Both the position numbers and the translations under genes were made by a program. 5,824 nucleotides of DNA, taken from positions 1 to 5,824 of the forward strand of contig WJIO01000094.1 of assembly GCA_014730235.1 (NCBI GenBank). Reading direction: 5' to 3'. A model generated the notes under the pieces. That model worked only from the letters and a program-made list of their open reading frames with translations. It was not told the origin of the DNA and did not search any database. The number at the start of each line of letters is the position of its first letter. The stretch's first letter is position 1. The DNA is from Candidatus Poribacteria bacterium. GTDB lineage: Bacteria; Poribacteria; DTPJ01; WJIO01. This document shows, piece after piece, positions 1-5,824 of the stretch.

Positions 1-171
1 ATCCAAATTGCCAGTACCATCAGGCATATAGACAGACCAACCCGCGACCGGATCATAAGTCCAGACAGAATCGTATTCTGTATCAATGCTGGATAATACT
101 ACATTGGGATCAGGATTTAATGGGTTTAGAGGAAATGAGACAAGATTCCAACCTGTTTCTAAACTATAGGC
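1..171 (-). other. Start of WNLVS-type module, shared with the neighbouring protein
   Basis: Residues 1614-1670 read from AYSLETGWNLVSFPL through VVLSSI and YDSVWTYDP to GNLD. In the WD40 protein the equivalent run is LPATWNLVSMPL, ILSSI, FDSVWTYEP and GNLN. Twenty-plus positions match, so the modules are homologous. By comparison with the neighbour, roughly 110 more residues are expected beyond the left edge before the stop. Confidence 0.8.
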
Positions 172-3100
172 TGGTTGTCCTGACAACTCAACAGTTTTAT
201 CAACAGTTCCATCGTTGTTCTCATCCACCACCAGATTAACCTGAGTAGTGCCTAAGTTTGTCCAGTCATCTACCTGTATTATATGGCTTTCGTTGGAGCC
301 AATTGTGATATTGCCAGCGTAGAATAATCCGCCCTGTTCCCCTATCTCCTCCAGTATAAGGTCATAAGTTTTCGGATTTCCTAGATTTACATATTCCATC
401 TGCGTATTTTCTGACTTAACCATAAAAGTGGATGTTTCACCAGCCCATAGATTTGTATTGGCAACAGTAAAGACCCGACTCGAATACTCAAGTTCTTTAG
501 CTATCTTTACAGAATATGTTTTCTCTGAGTCATTAGTTGAGTATGTGACTGCATTTCCATCCGGACTAACTGTAACCTGATCCTGAGTTGACGAATTGAC
601 TGTAGCACCAATAACCTGGATTAGTGAATCATCATAAAACAGATGGATATTTACATTACCTGTATCTGTTCCATTGATATATGTAGTATATGATATATCA
701 TCAGCAAGAATATAAGACTCAGGGAAATCATCCAAAGTCTCATCAGAAGTACCTATATTGGAAATTAGTGTAATTGGTCCAGAATTAGGAATATTATCCC
801 ACCATATTCCATCCCTTAAACCTAATTCTCTGCCTTCAGAATCTACAAATAGTAAATTACCAGAACCTGTGATTGATTTAATATTAGGAATCTCTGGTTC
901 TATAAAATCTGGTGGTATTTTGTCATAACCAATATGAACCAATTCTGGATCACTATCATGATCCTGACATCCCCATACAGTAGATCCGTTTTGTAATTCG
1001 TATTCACCCCATACTAGCCAACCGTCTATATCTGTCATATCTTCAAAGTAATTTACTACATCTTCAGATCCATTATATCTACAACTATTATGCTGTGTAT
1101 CAAATTCAATAAAGCAATTTTCTTCACCTGGATGGTTGGGATCATAACAATATACTTTTGCATAATCATTATCAGAATATTTTATGATTTTATATGGAAC
1201 AATGGAATGGCCGTGCCATTTACCGTTTACCATCCAGCTAATTGTTATCATCATTGGATCAAACCAGTCTTGCACTATTGATTTCTTAATACTATCTTCA
1301 TTACCATTTTCATATATTATGTTTGGTTCATCCCCAAATATATAGAGTTCCTCTGAATCAACACCCACTTGTTTACGAATGAGTCTTTGTCTTATATGAT
1401 AGGATGCTATAAAATCGTGAGTATTTTCTATATAATCCCCGAATATGTTTTGTTTAAAATCCCAATCACTATATTCACTAATACGAATATCATATGGATG
1501 TTTATTACCAAGCACCCAGGCATTATTCTCTAGGTTATTTACAGTGTTTTTATAAAACAATATACTTGTTGATGATATACCAAAACAAAATCCTTTAGTC
1601 TTAATTCCTAAATCTTTAATATATTCTTCCCAATATTCCTCTGCAGTATATCTTTTAATTTCTTTATTAATGGTGTAATCCTCCTCAATTTTTGTCTTTT
1701 CCTTACCATATACGTTGCTGAAAATTTCCCAATCAATTTCAGACTTATAACCATCAAACCAGAAGGGATTATTAAATTGGGCATAATAATTATTGCCAAA
1801 CTGGTATCCATTGTGATTAGGCCTGAAACCAGTATCAGCTACCAAAAAGGAAGTCTCCTCTGACCATTCCGACCACGCGCCATGATTGTCCTGGTATCTT
1901 ACATGCCAGTAATAAATCTCACCGCATTCCAATATATAATTCCCTAATACGGACGGAATAGTGATTTGAGGCACCACATCATAGGACCTAATGCCGTAAA
2001 CAAGGCCATTAGTATAATCTTTAGGAATGGTTGCTATTTCCCATTCACTACTGAAATAAGTATCACCTGAATCAGGATCAGAGAATAATGACGCCTTAAG
2101 AGTAGGTGTAAGGGAAGTTAAACCACCCTCTCCCGGTGATTCATTAACTGGTTTATCCGGACGATGATTAACGAAAACACTTTTATACGCATGATTATTT
2201 GTTTCATCAGATTCAGCTATGGCATTATCAGGATCAATAACCACATAAATATCATGATTACCCCCTTTGCCATCTGTAAACCATTCTATATTACTGCTCC
2301 TGCTATCATTACCCGGGATACCAATGCTGTTGATTGTGCAGTCACCAAACGATATACCACCTGAAGCCGGATCTCCGTCATAGAAGCGCACCAGAACGTT
2401 ATTTCCTGAATTAGCATCACCGTTGTTATGGATGGTTGCTGTAATGCTGACTTTCTCACCTTCCACTGGTTCTTCTGGTAAAAATACTATATCTGTTTCA
2501 CTCAAAGTAAGATCCGGTAATGCTCCTGTATTAAAAGAAGTTTCTTCTGACCATTCTGACCAAGCACCACTATTATCTCTATACCTTACATGCCAATAGT
2601 AAGTAGTATCAAACTCCAATACATTAGATGGTATACTAAGTTGGGTTAGATAAGCATAGGAGCGAATACCATAGACAAAACCCATGGAATAATCACCGGA
2701 GATGGTGCTTATTTCCCAGTCGGTCAAGATATGAGTGCTGTTCGGATCAGGATCGAGAAATTCGGAAGTTATAAGAGTCGGAGTAACGGATGTTATACCT
2801 TCGTTTTCTGGTGACACATTGGTCGGTTTATATGGAGATTGATTAAAATTAATAGTATATGGATAATCTGGTGTCCCGCTATAATTGCCTACACCAAGAT
2901 CATCCTGAGCAAAGATATAGTATTCTACCCCATCGTATGTTGTATAACTTGCAGGAATTACAGCCTGGTAATTATTGCCAGAGGAAAAAGCCATTTCGGC
3001 TTCCTGATAAAGTAGCTGTCCTGCTTTTCTGTAGAATAGTTTTGCTAAGACCAGTTGATTTGTGTTGTCTGTAATCTCTGCGTTAATAGTAATATCGGAA

Positions 3101-5010
3101 TTTATTAGTGAATTACTAATTGGTGTGTGATTAATCTGGGGAGCAACATTGGGTAAGATAGCCAATTGAAAGGGTTTATCGCTGGGATTCACAGACGGAT
3201 CAGATACAGTGCTTTGTCCGTCAGTAGCTGTAATGTAATAGTCCAATCCCGGAGTATTTATATCATTTCCAGGAATGATTCCCTCCCATATATTTCCTGA
3301 AGTATTGGTCATATCAACAGCAGTATATACTGGATTTGATGTATTTCGATAATAAAGCTTAGCACCTTGAATATAAGGTTCATAGTTGTCAATTATTTCA
3401 ACCTTTATTGTAAACTGTGTTCCTTCTGCCCATGATTGATTATGCAGAGCCAATGTGTCTTGAGTACGTTCAATTTTAGGCGCAGAACCAGGCATATAAG
3501 AACCAAAGGCCGATGCCTGGTTTCCCTGATAATTAACTACTACTTCAATATTTCGTTCTACCCCGTTTAAATCAGGATCACTCGATTTGTAGCGTATAAG
3601 GTAGGTATTAGCTACTCCAGATGAAATATAATCAAGTATTTCATCAAATGGACTGTATATATCAAAATATTGACCATTGGTTTGTTCAGTAATAACGCCA
3701 TAATCAGAAATGGCATGTGAATCATTTAAATCTATTAGCGAAAAGTTTGTAATTGAATTTATCTGCAAAATAGATATTGTTTCATTTTGGTTATAATTAC
3801 CATAATTACTATTATCTGTAGGAGTTTCATCAGTTATCAATATAAAAACCTTTTGCGCACCTGGACGGAAATTAAAATTGATTGTTGATTGATATAAAGC
3901 ATCCCATCCCGGTTCAAAATTCCCATCTGTGCGGTTTCTTTTCCAAACAGTTTCCTTGAAATAGTCTATATCTTTGGTTAGATTCCCATTATCCTCGATA
4001 ATTGGGTAACCATTATTACTTCCTGCTCCAAAACGACATAAACCCAGCAAAAAATCAATTTCTGAATCTGCTAGATTATCGACAAACTTAATCATATTAT
4101 CTTCAACTGTAGCTATCTCATCATCCATGCTTCCGCTGTTATCCATTAAGAAGACTACATCTGTCAAACGAGAACCGGCACCAATATCAGGGGGAGTTAC
4201 TTCAAAATAATCTGTTTGTAAAGCTCCATTTTCATATAGTATGAAGTTAGATTGATTTAATTCAGGCTCTCCCAGACCAAGTGTATTCACCACAGTATTC
4301 ATATAGACAAAGGGAAAATTCTGGGGATTAAGACTTACCAATGCTATCTCAAGCGGTTTAGGCTCATAAATTGCAATATCAATATCATCAATATACCAAC
4401 CTGAATAAGTATTAGATGAATCTGAATATATCTGGAAGGCTAAACGAATCGTTTTTTCAGCATAGGAATTAATATCAATTACTGTTTCACGCCAATCGCT
4501 GCTTCCTGTGCTTGCTCCAATATTTGTCCATGTGCTACCATCATCAATTGAAATCTTTATTCGACCATAATCATAACTGCTTTCGAGTCTGAACCACTCC
4601 CAAAATTCAATTACCAATCTTGATGAAGGGTAATTCAAAGAAGGTAGATCTATACTTGGGCTTATTAGATAATCATCGACATTATTGGGATAGTTTCCCG
4701 ATAGATTGGTTGCAGCGCAATTGGAAGAAGAATAAGCATTATTTGGTCCACTGGTTGGTTTTCCTGTTTCCCAGCATCCGTTTATAGACCACATTCCGCC
4801 TCCAGTTTCAAAATCCTCCTTTAAAATATATTCTACTGCTGATATGTTGCTGTTATTAACTGCGCTTAGTGAAGAACTGTTGCGTATCTTTGGTACAGGG
4901 ATAATTTGTCCCTTTTCTGTAGATATATCATCAACAGCATACACATTTAATGAGAAAAATATTGACACGAGAAACAGAATTGCTAATACAAATTGAATTT
5001 TGCTAAACAT
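1..5010 (-). CDS. Giant secreted multidomain protein: VWA, Ig/FN3, CARDB and probable cysteine peptidase (3' end missing)
   Basis: The frame is open for 1670 codons from the ATG at 5010 to the left edge with no stop, so the C-terminus lies outside the window. The start is supported by AAAGGA six bases upstream and by a signal peptide directly after it. Approximate order by residue: signal peptide 1-25; InhA/MAM-like jelly roll 65-217 (EDFETG ... SGWYIDDIDI); VWA 283-476 with MIDAS DNSGS at 290-294; Ig-like modules 508-617 and 622-722; FN3-like module A 724-826; CARDB-like 831-949; FN3-like module B 951-1056; cysteine-peptidase-like 1085-1345; beta-rich region 1371-1610; start of a WNLVS module from 1614. 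The protein is predicted to be exported and to act at the cell surface or outside the cell in adhesion, binding and possibly proteolysis. The reading frame and export are seen directly; the roles are inferred from domain families. No single characterised protein with this order is recognised. Confidence 0.95.
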   Translation of the reverse strand, partial: MFSKIQFVLAILFLVSIFFSLNVYAVDDISTEKGQIIPVPKIRNSSSLSAVNNSNISAVEYILKEDFETGGGMWSINGCWETGKPTSGPNNAYSSSNCAATNLSGNYPNNVDDYLISPSIDLPSLNYPSSRLVIEFWEWFRLESSYDYGRIKISIDDGSTWTNIGASTGSSDWRETVIDINSYAEKTIRLAFQIYSDSSNTYSGWYIDDIDIAIYEPKPLEIALVSLNPQNFPFVYMNTVVNTLGLGEPELNQSNFILYENGALQTDYFEVTPPDIGAGSRLTDVVFLMDNSGSMDDEIATVEDNMIKFVDNLADSEIDFLLGLCRFGAGSNNGYPIIEDNGNLTKDIDYFKETVWKRNRTDGNFEPGWDALYQSTINFNFRPGAQKVFILITDETPTDNSNYGNYNQNETISILQINSITNFSLIDLNDSHAISDYGVITEQTNGQYFDIYSPFDEILDYISSGVANTYLIRYKSSDPDLNGVERNIEVVVNYQGNQASAFGSYMPGSAPKIERTQDTLALHNQSWAEGTQFTIKVEIIDNYEPYIQGAKLYYRNTSNPVYTAVDMTNTSGNIWEGIIPGNDINTPGLDYYITATDGQSTVSDPSVNPSDKPFQLAILPNVAPQINHTPISNSLINSDITINAEITDNTNQLVLAKLFYRKAGQLLYQEAEMAFSSGNNYQAVIPASYTTYDGVEYYIFAQDDLGVGNYSGTPDYPYTINFNQSPYKPTNVSPENEGITSVTPTLITSEFLDPDPNSTHILTDWEISTISGDYSMGFVYGIRSYAYLTQLSIPSNVLEFDTTYYWHVRYRDNSGAWSEWSEETSFNTGALPDLTLSETDIVFLPEEPVEGEKVSITATIHNNGDANSGNNVLVRFYDGDPASGGISFGDCTINSIGIPGNDSRSSNIEWFTDGKGGNHDIYVVIDPDNAIAESDETNNHAYKSVFVNHRPDKPVNESPGEGGLTSLTPTLKASLFSDPDSGDTYFSSEWEIATIPKDYTNGLVYGIRSYDVVPQITIPSVLGNYILECGEIYYWHVRYQDNHGAWSEWSEETSFLVADTGFRPNHNGYQFGNNYYAQFNNPFWFDGYKSEIDWEIFSNVYGKEKTKIEEDYTINKEIKRYTAEEYWEEYIKDLGIKTKGFCFGISSTSILFYKNTVNNLENNAWVLGNKHPYDIRISEYSDWDFKQNIFGDYIENTHDFIASYHIRQRLIRKQVGVDSEELYIFGDEPNIIYENGNEDSIKKSIVQDWFDPMMITISWMVNGKWHGHSIVPYKIIKYSDNDYAKVYCYDPNHPGEENCFIEFDTQHNSCRYNGSEDVVNYFEDMTDIDGWLVWGEYELQNGSTVWGCQDHDSDPELVHIGYDKIPPDFIEPEIPNIKSITGSGNLLFVDSEGRELGLRDGIWWDNIPNSGPITLISNIGTSDETLDDFPESYILADDISYTTYINGTDTGNVNIHLFYDDSLIQVIGATVNSSTQDQVTVSPDGNAVTYSTNDSEKTYSVKIAKELEYSSRVFTVANTNLWAGETSTFMVKSENTQMEYVNLGNPKTYDLILEEIGEQGGLFYAGNITIGSNESHIIQVDDWTNLGTTQVNLVVDENNDGTVDKTVELSGQPAYSLETGWNLVSFPLNPLNPDPNVVLSSIDTEYDSVWTYDPVAGWSVYMPDGTGNLD
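181..900 (-). other. Beta-rich region after the peptidase, with calcium-loop-like motif
   Basis: Residues 1371-1610 begin with SITGSGNLLFVDSEGRELGLRDG, resembling the SPVxLxVxDPxGRxxG modules that often follow papain-like domains in exported proteins. The end reads HIIQVDDWTNLG and then VVDENNDGTVDKTVEL. Asp1596, Asn1598, Asp1600, Gly1601 and Asp1604 fit a D-x-N-x-D-G-x-x-D calcium loop. The middle, from 1430 to 1560, is probably one or two beta-sandwiches of no family I recognise. Calcium binding is inferred. Confidence 0.5.
976..1758 (-). other. Probable papain/C39-like cysteine peptidase domain
   Basis: Residues about 1085-1345. Cys1142 lies in KGFCFGISSTSILFY, a helix-start pattern like the GxCyGM(S/A)xT motif of papain-fold peptidases in secreted bacterial and archaeal proteins. 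His1268 lies in KWHGHSIVPYKI, and Asp1290 in VYCYDPNHPGEENC, matching the family succession GHxVvxY...vYDPNxPG. Asn1292 is an alternative third residue. The 125-residue Cys-to-His distance is typical of the fold. No obvious propeptide or upstream oxyanion Gln is seen, so activity is uncertain. It might instead be a non-catalytic relative used for binding. The flanking beta modules place it outside the cell. The DNA here is about 23-33% GC in the lines counted (1441-1740), below most of the gene. Confidence 0.55.
1843..2160 (-). repeat. FN3-like module B (second copy of an internal duplication)
   Basis: Residues 951-1056 match module A (724-826) throughout, with the WSEWSEETSF end displaced by 229 codons (687 bp) and the KPxNxSP start displaced by 225, so about four residues were gained. 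The lengthening falls in the loop around PSVLGNYILECGEIYYW. It joins directly to the peptidase-like section. Confidence 0.85.
2164..2520 (-). other. CARDB-like module
   Basis: Residues 831-949 start LPDLTLSETDIVFLPEEPVEGEKVSITATIHN and continue NNGDANSGNNVLVRFYDG, then GGNHDIYVVIDPDNAIAESDETNNHAYKS. The order PDLxxxxxxI, VxITATIxNxGxxxxxNVxVxFYDG, and IDPxNxIxExDExNN is the hallmark of the CARDB (cell adhesion related domain in bacteria) family, a beta-sandwich found in surface and secreted proteins. It sits exactly between the two FN3-like copies. Confidence 0.85.
2533..2841 (-). repeat. FN3-like module A (first copy of an internal duplication)
   Basis: Residues 724-826 run from KPTNVSPENEG through DWEISTI, GFVYGIRSY and YYWHVRYRDNSGAWSEWS to EETSF. 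Module B later in the same protein has KPVNESP, EWEIATI, GLVYGIRSY, YYWHVRYQDNHGAWSEWS and EETSF in the same order, so the two are clear copies. The DNA is also similar near the 3' end (a GACCATTC-centred stretch). Fibronectin type III folds of this kind serve as spacers and binding modules in secreted bacterial enzymes. Confidence 0.85.
2845..3147 (-). other. Ig-like module 2
   Basis: Residues 622-722 repeat the pattern of the preceding module: DITINAEITDNTNQLVLAKL, FYRKAG, MAFSSGNNYQAVIPA, then VEYYIFAQDDLG. The match of KLFYR, G-N-x-Y and EYYIxAxD with module 1 (KLYYR, GNIW, DYYITATD) supports two tandem copies of one fold acting as a spacer or binding arm. Confidence 0.6.
3160..3489 (-). 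other. Ig-like module 1
   Basis: Residues 508-617 contain FTIKVEIIDNYEPYIQGAKLYYRN, a central MTNTSGNIWEGIIPG and a final LDYYITATDG. This is the usual bacterial Ig/FN3-like pattern of a strand naming a 'response' (LYYR), a bulge with G-x-W/Y, and YYIxAxD. Function is probably structural or binding; no catalytic residues are seen. It is related to the next module at the level of strand pattern, less so in residue identity. Confidence 0.6.
3583..4164 (-). other. von Willebrand factor A domain with intact MIDAS
   Basis: Residues 283-476 begin TDVVFLMDNSGSMDDEI. Asp290, Ser292 and Ser294 give the DxSxS metal-ion-dependent adhesion site; Thr361 in RNRTDGNFEPGWDAL is a candidate for the third loop, and Asp394 in VFILITDETPTD for the fourth. 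The module ends near GVANTYLIRY. VWA domains of this type bind protein ligands through a divalent metal and are frequent in surface adhesins. The short beta segment before it (residues 218-282) looks like the N-terminal companion found with many bacterial VWA proteins. Metal binding is inferred from motif retention. Confidence 0.85.
4360..4818 (-). other. Jelly-roll module, immune inhibitor A/MAM-like
   Basis: Residues 65-217 start EDFETGGGMWS and end SGWYIDDIDIAIYEP. Between them come DDYLISPSIDLPS, RLVIEFWEWF, KISIDDGSTWTNIG, and DWRETVIDINSYAEKTIRLAFQ. This succession (open with a damaged-looking ExFE, then SPxIDL, ISxDGGxxW, DLSxYAGxxxxIxFxxxSD, GWYIDDV) is the known pattern of the beta-sandwich accessory domains in M6 peptidases and many secreted proteins of Bacteroidota-like bacteria. 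Cys79 and Cys98 could pair as a disulfide. It is probably a binding module with no catalytic role. Confidence 0.75.
4936..5010 (-). other. Signal peptide (Sec type)
   Basis: Residues 1-25 begin MFSKIQ, followed by a hydrophobic core (VLAILFLVSIFFSL) and VYA before VDD. The -3 Val and -1 Ala fit signal peptidase I cleavage after Ala25. There is no lipobox cysteine, so a lipoprotein is unlikely. A single Lys in the n-region is weak but acceptable. Confidence 0.85.
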
Positions 5011-5054
5011 CTATTTTCCTTTCTGATCCATATTAGAATCTATCTTAAACAGAC
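5011..5054 (-). other. 44-bp intergenic gap between the two co-directional genes
   Basis: The gap is short, AT-rich and holds no hairpin followed by a T-run, so no terminator is seen. No convincing -35/-10 pair is present either. This favours read-through from the WD40 gene into the giant gene, that is, an operon. The only clear signal is the ribosome binding site next to the downstream start. Confidence 0.7.
5017..5022 (-). promoter_or_regulatory. Shine-Dalgarno site of the giant gene
   Basis: Read on the minus strand, AAAGGA lies within the run AGAAAGGAAAATAG and is six bases from the ATG at 5010. Motif and spacing are near ideal for a bacterial ribosome binding site, and together with the signal peptide they fix the start. 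Confidence 0.8.
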
Positions 5055-5824
5055 TCATGGGGAAACAATTAACGTATGATCAAAATCTACCCAAATCAAG
5101 TAACCCTTTCCAGGTTCTAGCAAGTTAAGGGTATTAAGAAAATCAGGAGCATTCTTTATATACCTGAGCCATTTATTAGTTTTAGCATCGTATGTGTAGA
5201 TACATATACTGTCAGGTGCTGAATCTGTGAAATCTTCAACATATTTGGGTTCCAGAAAGTCATATCCAACAAAATTCCAGACTCCACCCTTTAGGAGAAT
5301 ATTCTTAGTTTCTAAAGGTGAACCCAGAAGATCCAATGTTCCTGTTTGATTCATTCTAATCCAGAAACTTCTGCTGGGTAACATTTTGTTTAAATTACCA
5401 GGCAGCCCTGGTCTGTATGCAAGCCATCCTTTATCTGGTTCATAGGTCCAAACTGAATCGAACATTCCCTGGATTGAGGATAATATATTAGCGGGATGAT
5501 TGTAACCTATCTGCAATGGCATTGAAACAAGATTCCAGGTTGCAGGTAAATCGTATGATAAACTTATATTATTTATTTGTGTATAGTACGGGGTCATATC
5601 CCATAATAAAACAGTACCATTCCCAAAATCGGCACTGGCTAAGAGATTGCCATCCGGGCTGAAAGTTATATAACGAATATTATGTCCTGATTGTTTGGAT
5701 ATTATAGCTATTTCCTGGTATGAAATCATATCCCATACCCTTATTTTACTACCCGCGCCGCATAACAGACTGCCATCTGGACTGAAGGTAATATATGATA
5801 TACCTGAAGTATCAGTATGTGTGA
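5055..5824 (-). CDS. WD40-repeat protein with C-terminal WNLVS-type beta module (5' end missing)
   Basis: The visible part is 255 codons ending in TGA at 5057-5055. The frame stays open through the right edge, so the start lies outside. The Met codon at 5729 is internal: the 31 codons before it already form a WD repeat ending IRVWDM. Two WD40-type repeats are visible, each with YITFSPDG followed by a strand ending VWDM or LLWDM, spaced 41 codons apart; more repeats probably lie upstream, since a propeller needs about seven blades. The remaining roughly 165 residues form a tryptophan- and aromatic-rich module (WNLVSMPL, LSSI, DSVWTYEP, GNLN, SFWIRM, WNFVGYDF, YTYD, LEPGKGYLIWV) with two similar halves. 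The same module begins at the end of the downstream gene. Beta-propellers usually mediate protein binding, and the C-terminal module resembles those in exported bacterial and archaeal proteins. Extracellular location is likely but the N-terminus is not seen. The gene probably shares an operon with the downstream giant gene. Confidence 0.92.
   Translation of the reverse strand, partial: THTDTSGISYITFSPDGSLLCGAGSKIRVWDMISYQEIAIISKQSGHNIRYITFSPDGNLLASADFGNGTVLLWDMTPYYTQINNISLSYDLPATWNLVSMPLQIGYNHPANILSSIQGMFDSVWTYEPDKGWLAYRPGLPGNLNKMLPSRSFWIRMNQTGTLDLLGSPLETKNILLKGGVWNFVGYDFLEPKYVEDFTDSAPDSICIYTYDAKTNKWLRYIKNAPDFLNTLNLLEPGKGYLIWVDFDHTLIVSP
5586..5824 (-). repeat. Two WD40-type repeats
   Basis: The FSPDG-encoding stretches near 5648-5672 and 5771-5795 (plus strand TGCCATC...GG.CTGAA) are 123 bp, or 41 codons, apart, the normal WD40 period. 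Each repeat closes with WDM. The conserved GH dipeptide is present before NIRYITFSPDG in the last repeat and is replaced by SG in the earlier one. Confidence 0.8.

Noticed and set aside
1090-1281. 63-residue plus-strand open frame
   Set aside because: It lies wholly antisense to the peptidase-like section of the giant gene, has no ribosome binding site of note, and shows no family resemblance.
1608-1811. 67-residue minus-strand open frame
   Set aside because: It is in another frame inside the giant gene and arises from AT-rich codons there; the main frame is intact across it.
2164-2364. 66-residue plus-strand open frame
   Set aside because: It is antisense to the CARDB-like module, whose conserved coding pattern explains the DNA.
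2859-3074. 71-residue plus-strand open frame
   Set aside because: It is antisense to the second Ig-like module and has no recognisable protein features.
5011-5031. Six-codon open frame (ATGGATCAG...) upstream of the giant gene, ending in TAG next to its ATG
   Set aside because: It could act as a leader peptide, but it has no ribosome binding site and overlaps the Shine-Dalgarno of the real start; chance is the simpler explanation.
5055-5729. ATG at 5729 as the true start of the WD40 gene
   Set aside because: The same frame is open up to the right edge and the codons before 5729 encode a WD repeat (YITFSPDG ... IRVWDM), so this Met is internal.
1-5824. CRISPR array, tRNA/rRNA, insertion sequence or phage origin
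   Set aside because: No short regular DNA repeats with spacers, no cloverleaf or rRNA core sequence, no transposase motifs and no terminal inverted repeats were seen; nearly all of the window is explained by two coding frames.

Overview
Both genes in this 5.8 kb window lie on the minus strand, one after the other, and fill nearly all of it. There are no RNA genes, CRISPR arrays, insertion sequences or recognisable terminators. The DNA is AT-rich (about 35-40% GC by eye). Its proteins use modules common in large secreted proteins of environmental, mostly uncultured, Gram-negative-type bacteria. A lineage such as Cloacimonadota or a relative fits, but that is an inference from style only.

Layout in the direction of transcription (right to left). 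(1) Positions 5824-5055 hold the 3' part of a gene that starts outside the window. It encodes at least two WD40-type repeats followed by a C-terminal beta-rich module with the signature WNLVSxPL...LSSI...DSVWTY. (2) A 44-bp gap carries a good Shine-Dalgarno sequence. (3) Positions 5010-1 hold a single uninterrupted reading frame of 1670 codons that runs off the left edge. It encodes a signal peptide, an immune-inhibitor-A/MAM-like jelly-roll module, a VWA domain with an intact DxSxS metal site, two Ig-like modules, two duplicated FN3-like modules separated by a CARDB-like module, a probable papain/C39-like cysteine peptidase domain (Cys1142, His1268, Asp1290), a beta-rich region with a calcium-loop-like motif, and the start of the same WNLVS module that ends the neighbouring protein.

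The two genes are probably co-transcribed. They share a related C-terminal module on otherwise unrelated bodies, which suggests a common surface location, partner or sorting route. The most notable point is the combination in one exported protein of an adhesion-type VWA domain, carbohydrate- or protein-binding beta modules and a likely cysteine peptidase. The peptidase section is also more AT-rich than the sections around it. Function is inferred from domain patterns read by eye; no database search was possible.
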